A DNA stretch of 26,954 nt from a virus, in the IMG/VR virus record IMGVR_UViG_3300014962_000044, positions 1 through 26,954 of that record, one strand, 5' to 3'. Positions 23,388 through 26,954 of the stretch are shown piece by piece; position 1 is the first letter of the stretch, and the number at the start of each line of letters is the position of its first letter. Under the pieces are notes generated by a model, which had not been told where the DNA came from, did no database searches, and saw nothing but the letters and a program-made list of their open reading frames with translations. The position numbers and the translations under genes are program-made.

Positions 23388-23622
23388 TGCAAGTTTTATG
23401 CTACGGTTTACTGTTGCAATATTTATGCCAACTAAGTAGCCTTGCAAGAATCATGCCATTGAAACTATTATGCAATTTCTATGCCAGCCCACAAGACTAT
23501 GCAATATCTATGCCAATTAAACAGCCTTGCAAGAATCATGCCAATCCACATAAGCATGCAATAATCGCGCCATACTGTGTATCACATTGAAACTGTTGAG
23601 GTATCTGCAATTTTTAGGCCAG
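23388..23622 (-). repeat. Iterated 16-17 base element at 28-29 base spacing (iteron-like / sigma54-like array)
   Basis: On the plus strand, units such as TGCAATATTTATGCCA, TGCAAGAATCATGCCA and TGCAATTTCTATGCCA recur with their conserved GC at 23416, 23444, 23472, 23501, 23529, 23558 and 23607, plus a weaker copy at 23389. Spacing is 27, 28, 28, 29, 28, 29 and then 49. Copies 23442-23458 and 23527-23543 are identical. The consensus is TGCAA-N6-ATGCCA. Read on the minus strand every strong copy is TGGC-N8-TTGCA, which fits the sigma54 rule GG-N10-GC. Same orientation and regular pitch also fit replication iterons. Confidence 0.75.
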
Positions 23623-23723
23623 CAGCTGCCATTTTCTGCCATTTTTATGTCTCAAATTGGTACATTTGCCAACAGATGTATAGCAAACATGACTCAAAAT
23701 GAGATTTTTAGGTAGATTTTAGT

Positions 23724-23740
23724 TTGGCACGGAAGTTGCG
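23724..23740 (+). promoter_or_regulatory. Near-perfect sigma54-type -24/-12 match, plus strand
   Basis: TTGGCACGGAAGTTGCG matches the published consensus YTGGCACGrNNNTTGCW in all but the last base. Transcription would begin near 23750, exactly where the 11-base tandem repeat starts, and would run antisense to the minus-strand genes. Confidence 0.45.
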
Positions 23741-23753
23741 TCAATACGAGACA

Positions 23754-23838
23754 CTTACAATGTTCTTACAATGTTCTTACAATGTTCTTACAATGTTCTT
23801 ACAATGTTCTTACAATGTTCTTACAATGTTCTTACAAT
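23754..23838. repeat. 11-base perfect tandem repeat, 7.7 copies
   Basis: CTTACAATGTT is repeated seven times without a mismatch (23754-23830), followed by CTTACAAT. Eleven bases is close to one helical turn, so any bend or protein contact is repeated on the same face. It begins after the sigma54-like site and ends 17 bases before the stop of the next minus-strand gene. Confidence 0.9.
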
Positions 23839-23854
23839 ATATCTAATTATCCTA

Positions 23855-24196
23855 CTAAGCACATTTATCATATCTACTTCGGTCCAAAGTCCCATGCCTA
23901 TCGTCTTTTTCATTTAACCAACACGTGACAATTAATCCGCCGTGTCGCAACACAAGCACAAGGTCCAGCCGACTGCTATAGCTCAATCTAACAACTAATT
24001 TTGTCGGTACATTGTTGACAGTTTCTAGTTCTATCAGCTTGCAATCACGACCCTTAATCGTCTTCGGTAGTTCAATGAAACCATATCGGTCCGTATGTGA
24101 AGCCTCTATCGCATGATTCGATGGACTTAAATTCATAATGTCTGGTAGTTTCAACTTTGGCATATATACTTGATAATGATACAGCTTAGTTTTCAT
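23855..24196 (-). CDS. Hypothetical phage protein
   Basis: A 113-residue protein: MKTKLYHYQVYMPKLKLPDI, a polar middle with HTDRYGFIELPKTIKGRDC, then beta strands (CKLIELETVNNVPTKLVVRL and LDLVLVLRHGGLIVTCWL) and a basic tail. No motif is recognised. It starts two bases after the previous stop (TAA-AA-ATG), with GGTGG as a possible ribosome site. It is the last gene of the right-hand minus operon before the repeat region. Two-strand layout suggests a small beta-fold regulator or toxin-size protein, but nothing supports a specific role. Confidence 0.65.
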   Translation of the reverse strand: MKTKLYHYQVYMPKLKLPDIMNLSPSNHAIEASHTDRYGFIELPKTIKGRDCKLIELETVNNVPTKLVVRLSYSSRLDLVLVLRHGGLIVTCWLNEKDDRHGTLDRSRYDKCA

Positions 24197-24198
24197 TT

Positions 24199-24417
24199 TT
24201 AGGCCACCTTCGTATCTTCTAAAGAATTATTTAAGGCACTAGTATATTGTTCATATGACTCAAAACGCTCACTCATACCGACCGGTATCATCCAGTCTTC
24301 TAGTAAACTCATAAGACCATCAAGCGTGTCTGCTGTCAAGCTAAATTGACGACCGCTAATATATATTATCGTTAACTCGTGGTGTGTTTTGTATTTTTTA
24401 TAAATTATCTTATCCAT
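24199..24417 (-). CDS. Hypothetical small protein
   Basis: A 72-residue protein. It reads MDKIIYKKYKTHHELTIIYI, then SGRQFSLTADTLDGLMSLLE and an acidic C-terminus. The beta-strand start followed by a helix and D-L-D-L spacing is common in small phage proteins. No ribosome site is obvious before the ATG, though the leader after the promoter at 24581-24589 is about 150 bases. No family is recognised. Confidence 0.6.
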   Translation of the reverse strand: MDKIIYKKYKTHHELTIIYISGRQFSLTADTLDGLMSLLEDWMIPVGMSERFESYEQYTSALNNSLEDTKVA

Positions 24418-24490
24418 ATTGTATTATTCGGTGTTCTTTTAAATAAACTTTAATTAATTTTCAAAGATATTTTTTATGGTTCATATTAAA

Positions 24491-24547
24491 CCGTCTGACG
24501 CGAACAAGGATTAGTGTTTCATTTTGGCACGACGAAAGGCCCTATTC
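24491..24547 (-). repeat. Copy 2 of the shared element, in a leader region
   Basis: CCGTCTGACGCGAACA (24491-24506) is the direct copy of 23141-23156, and AAGGCCCTATTCG (24535-24547) is the inverted copy of 23151-23163. On the minus strand GGTCC-GAATA-GGGCC can form a small hairpin in the mRNA leader. TTTGGCACGACGAAAGG between them resembles the array's TTGGCACG but lacks the TTGC part. Confidence 0.5.
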
Positions 24548-24580
24548 GGACCACTGTTTTACATTGAGACTGATGGTATC

Positions 24581-24589
24581 ATTATATCA
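24581..24589 (-). promoter_or_regulatory. Extended -10 promoter
   Basis: TGATATAAT on the minus strand is TGn plus a perfect TATAAT. No good -35 lies 17 bases before it, as is usual for extended -10 promoters. It would drive the genes at 24199-24417 and 23855-24196. Confidence 0.6.
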
Positions 24590-24600
24590 AACTGAGATAG

Positions 24601-24894
24601 TTAATCTTTCCACGAGTCGAAATAGCTATCGGCCCTACATATTAACGTTTCTTGCCAAAACTCATCACACCTTCTAGCCGCCTCTTCGTCGACCCAGGAT
24701 TCAATAAATTTCTGTTCCTTGATTGGTAGTGTACTCAATTCCACGCGGTCACCGTCGGTCATGTACAGCTCTATGCTCTCAACACTAAAGTCGACCTCAC
24801 TGAACACACTTACAACTACATCAACGGTCAACTTGACACAATATTCACCGTGTCCCAGGTCCGCGTCGTATTCGAAATTAAATTCATGTTTCAT
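24601..24894 (-). CDS. Hypothetical acidic protein
   Basis: A 97-residue strongly acidic protein. MKHEFNFEYDADLGHGEYCV and KLTVDVVVSVFSEVDFSVES form beta strands; then IELYMTDGDRVELSTLP and a helix with EEAARRCDEFWQETL. Proteins with this EF.YD.D.G.G....V...V..V.S....D.....I.L..DG..V.L..L layout occur in phage accessory regions; function unknown. GGGGGC stands before the ATG, just after the membrane peptide's stop. Confidence 0.65.
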   Translation of the reverse strand: MKHEFNFEYDADLGHGEYCVKLTVDVVVSVFSEVDFSVESIELYMTDGDRVELSTLPIKEQKFIESWVDEEAARRCDEFWQETLICRADSYFDSWKD

Positions 24895-24906
24895 TTTAAA
24901 GCCCCC

Positions 24907-25020
24907 TTACAGAATAGTTGCGATAAGTCTCAGTAACAGTAACCCAATAAAGCACAATACTTGAACAGACAGTAACACCTCAAGGCTCGTAACACCATAT
25001 TTATTTTTTAATTGTTTCAT
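24907..25020 (-). CDS. Short single-span membrane peptide
   Basis: A 37-residue peptide: MKQLKNKYGVTSLEVLLSVQ, then VLCFIGLLLLRLIATIL. Residues 12-37 form one membrane span with a basic N-terminus. It starts one base past the stop of the GP88 gene and has AAGGTG as ribosome site, so it is coupled to its neighbours. No family is recognised. Confidence 0.5.
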   Translation of the reverse strand: MKQLKNKYGVTSLEVLLSVQVLCFIGLLLLRLIATIL

Positions 25021-25021
25021 A

Positions 25022-25687
25022 TTAAGACACCTTTGCCCATGCGGTATTTGAATAGTTTTTAGCGCCGTGGTAGACTAAGCCAATTTTATTTAAGACACCT
25101 ACAGCTGCAACCATATCGTCTTCTGTACCGTCAACATAACCAGCGGCTTGCAGCGCCTCAATCGACTCAAACACGCGGGCATGACGGTGTTTGCTGGTGT
25201 CTATCAAATGGTCCTGTTTCCCCCCAAAGCTGAATATAAGTGTGAAATTTGAGGGCAAAATCTCACTTTGAAACATAGCGACTTGCTTGGTATATGCGTA
25301 GAATGAAACTCTATCATTATTCTCAAAATGAGACATGATGGATTTCCACCTATTGTAGTATTCAATGCTGTAGAAGTCACCAGCGTCATGTATACGAACT
25401 TTTAAGTGTTTAGTTGACCGTTTTGATAACCAACTATTAATCTCGTTAATTATGGTGTCCACGAACTCATCTGATAATGTAAGTTGCAATTTGGCCTCAT
25501 GAACCTTTGCGACATTACTAAATCTATAAGTCCCGGACCGCGCATAACATCCAGCTGCACACGCGCCGGCGTTGGGGCAGGTGATAAGGCCTAAACTTGA
25601 CCTGAATGCTGGTATTGTCCAGTTAACAACAGTATATTGACCATCACTTGACTTTTTCATTTTCTGATTTTGAGTTAATAGTTTCAT
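25022..25687 (-). CDS. GP88-family phage protein
   Basis: A 221-residue protein. The hallmark is CPNAGACAAGCYARSGTYRF (residues 37-56, Cys37, Cys43 and Cys47), preceded by YTVVNWTIPAFRSSLGLITC and followed by VRIHDAGDFYSIEYYNRW and FYAYTKQ. This is the gene product 88 family first seen in mycobacteriophages and now in many phages and plasmids. Its three cysteines in a CxxxxxCxxxC spacing suggest a metal or iron-sulfur site, reminiscent of radical-SAM loops, but the activity is not known to me. AAGGAGA lies before the ATG. It is in one operon with the DUF932 gene, a pairing seen in phage accessory regions. Confidence 0.85.
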   Translation of the reverse strand: MKLLTQNQKMKKSSDGQYTVVNWTIPAFRSSLGLITCPNAGACAAGCYARSGTYRFSNVAKVHEAKLQLTLSDEFVDTIINEINSWLSKRSTKHLKVRIHDAGDFYSIEYYNRWKSIMSHFENNDRVSFYAYTKQVAMFQSEILPSNFTLIFSFGGKQDHLIDTSKHRHARVFESIEALQAAGYVDGTEDDMVAAVGVLNKIGLVYHGAKNYSNTAWAKVS

Positions 25688-25701
25688 AAAATTATCTCCT
25701 T

Positions 25702-26097
25702 TTAATTAAATAGTCTTGAATTAATCGCGCTTTTAGCAAATAAGTGTCCGTGGTCTCGCGTATCGTATAAGGCAGCTGAAACTTTAGTATTTAAGTCTTT
25801 GTCTCTTAATTCTTTAAATTTAAAATCACTGATATCAAACATGAGTCGCAAAGTTATCAGGCCGCCCTTTGCTCGTGGGTACCTTTGTCCGTAAGACACC
25901 GGACTATAACTAGGCATTGAATTCACACCAAAGGCATCAGTTATCACGTTTTTTATTTGAGGTATGTAGTGCGCCAAAGGGTCCCCTTTTTTCTTTAGTT
26001 TGCTAAACTCTACCGAATCAAAGGACACGATAACCATTAACACCCTATCGTCTTGATATCCGACCGTGCTCGTGAAAGCTTTCATCGACTTAATCAT
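25702..26097 (-). CDS. Hypothetical protein of the GP88-DUF932 operon
   Basis: A 131-residue basic protein. A beta strand (DDRVLMVIVSFDSVEFSKL) is followed by helix HYIPQIKNVITDAFGVNSMP, a basic loop SYGQRYPRAKGG, strand LITLRLMFDIS and a charged tail ending HLFAKSAINSRLFN. No motif is recognised. It has the same AAAAGGAGATA ribosome context as its neighbours, so the three genes are one transcription unit. Confidence 0.7.
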   Translation of the reverse strand: MIKSMKAFTSTVGYQDDRVLMVIVSFDSVEFSKLKKKGDPLAHYIPQIKNVITDAFGVNSMPSYSPVSYGQRYPRAKGGLITLRLMFDISDFKFKELRDKDLNTKVSAALYDTRDHGHLFAKSAINSRLFN

Positions 26098-26127
26098 ATA
26101 AGTATCTCCTTTTAATTAATTTAAAAT

Positions 26128-26954
26128 CTAAGCAACTAACAACTTACTTGCAGCATCCCACATATTTTGATTAAGTTCAACTGTACTGTTGTCAATGTTT
26201 TTTAAACGTCTCAATTTGGTAGCTTTGTTTGCCTCCAAATCGGTCAATATGATATCACCACGAATAATCCGTTCTTGATTCAAATTGAAACAGTTCCATA
26301 GCGTATTGGAAGCGTCTTCTGTCCTATAGGGTGACGCCACTGCCGCAACTTGATATTGTGTCTCATCTTGAGTCGTGTAGATACCGCTAAACTCCGTTGC
26401 TCGAAGTCTTAAGGCTAGTAACTGCTTAAACAACTCGTGTTGTTGGTCCGCGTTCAGTATTGTGTTTTTCATCAAATAGACCTGCTCTGTTAACTTGGCT
26501 CTTTTATTTAAAAGTTGCTCAATAGCAGTTCCAGTCTGTCTATAAACATCGCCAATATGACTGATGCTGATAGCCTCAAAAGCTTTTCCAACCGCCAATT
26601 GGTTTGAGCAGACACCACGATACAAGCCTAAGTACAACTTAATTGAACCATAATAATTGGCATTTTTAACGATAATATCCAATTTTGAGTCTCCGATATT
26701 GATATCACTTGAAAACCTGAGCGTCGCAGTCTGGTATGCCTTAAGGTCTGCCTTTCGACCTTGACCTACCTTTTTATGAACCAAATTAAAACCATTATCT
26801 CCCATCGTATTAATTAAGTCTTGTGCTGATAACGCCTGATATCGCTCACTTTTGTTGTCATGTTTGAAACCGTTAGTCAATACCACATCTGTTTTAATAT
26901 TTTTAAAATCTTGTTCTAATGTTTTTCGTAAACTACCGTTATACAGTGCGGCTG
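26128..26954 (-). CDS. DUF932-family protein (5' end beyond window)
   Basis: The frame stays open from the stop at 26128 to the right edge, so at least 275 residues are coded and the true start is outside; a GTG at 26886 is inside the open frame and not needed. Family marks are visible: SERYQALSAQDLINTMGDNG near the start, LYLGLYRGVCSNQLAVGKAF in the middle, then H-I-G-D and the helix LNKRAKLTEQVYLMKN, LWNCFNLNQERIIRG and RRLKNIDNSTVELNQNMWDA at the end. DUF932 (phage/plasmid-like TIGR03299 type) proteins are common on mobile elements; their role is unknown. The gene leads the operon with GP88. Confidence 0.85.
   Translation of the reverse strand, partial: AALYNGSLRKTLEQDFKNIKTDVVLTNGFKHDNKSERYQALSAQDLINTMGDNGFNLVHKKVGQGRKADLKAYQTATLRFSSDINIGDSKLDIIVKNANYYGSIKLYLGLYRGVCSNQLAVGKAFEAISISHIGDVYRQTGTAIEQLLNKRAKLTEQVYLMKNTILNADQQHELFKQLLALRLRATEFSGIYTTQDETQYQVAAVASPYRTEDASNTLWNCFNLNQERIIRGDIILTDLEANKATKLRRLKNIDNSTVELNQNMWDAASKLLVA

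Larger units (their letters stand above)
22130..23854. other. Long non-coding region, putative origin/maintenance locus
   Basis: About 1.7 kb without a convincing gene. Open frames exist (for example a 96-codon one at 23145 and a 100-codon minus one ending at 22359), but they lack ribosome sites and cross the repeats. Contents seen: a 7-base-stem hairpin CTTGTAA/TTACAAG (22241-22261); an AT-rich patch; several copies of ATTTTTAGG (22184, 23231, 23610, 23704); a G-poor A/C tract; an iterated array; and an 11-base tandem repeat. It separates two oppositely oriented gene blocks. This combination is typical of replication origins. That role is an inference. Confidence 0.6.

Noticed and set aside
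23145-23435. 96-codon plus-strand open frame
   Set aside because: No ATG with a ribosome site, and it runs through the A/C tract and into the iterated array; composition reflects those repeats.
23388-23622. CRISPR array
   Set aside because: Units are degenerate, 16-17 bases with 11-13 base gaps, and resemble binding sites; no cas gene is nearby.
24719-24964. 81-codon plus-strand open frame
   Set aside because: Antisense to the acidic minus-strand gene and the membrane peptide, both with ribosome sites.

Overview
The window is a piece of a double-stranded DNA tailed-phage genome. It has a portal, scaffold, HK97-type capsid candidate, short-tail tubular proteins, internal virion proteins and a terminase ATPase/nuclease, and no bacterial housekeeping gene. 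The short-tail set (adaptor, very large tail-stabilisation protein, internal virion proteins) points to a podovirus-like virion. The DNA is AT-rich. The promoter at 8685-8713 has ordinary sigma70 boxes, so the host is a bacterium; a lipobox protein and a signal-peptide protease suggest a diderm host. I cannot name the host. Both ends cut through genes (an internal virion protein on the left, a DUF932 protein on the right).

Layout. (1) 1-13784, minus strand: the virion cassette, read right to left as small protein, portal, scaffold, capsid, endonuclease VII-like HNH gene, decoration-like protein, small acidic protein, adaptor, small tail protein, tail-stabilisation protein, S74-chaperone protein, and two internal virion proteins. 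Near-identical terminators flank the HNH gene, and a strong promoter restarts transcription after it. (2) 13853-21681, plus strand: a tight run of small genes (membrane peptides, a lipoprotein zincin, three look-alike mini-proteins, a lytic transglycosylase), then a 209-base structured RNA candidate, a PD-(D/E)XK nuclease, a possible small terminase, two GNAT acetyltransferases, two ClpP-fold proteases (one with a signal peptide) and the large terminase. A degenerate endonuclease VII-like gene converges on the terminase stop. (3) 22130-23854: about 1.7 kb without a convincing gene. It holds an AT-rich patch, a G-poor A/C tract, a 28-29-base iterated array whose unit matches the sigma54 -24/-12 pattern, and a 7.7-copy 11-base tandem repeat. 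An origin or maintenance locus is the most natural reading. (4) 23855-26954, minus strand: an operon of small unknowns, a GP88-family protein and a DUF932 protein, resembling accessory or early phage genes.

The most unusual items are the structured RNA at 16773-16981, the iterated array at 23388-23622, the exported ClpP-like protease encoded partly inside another gene, and the lipoprotein metalloprotease. All functional calls come from reading motifs by eye; no search or folding program was run.
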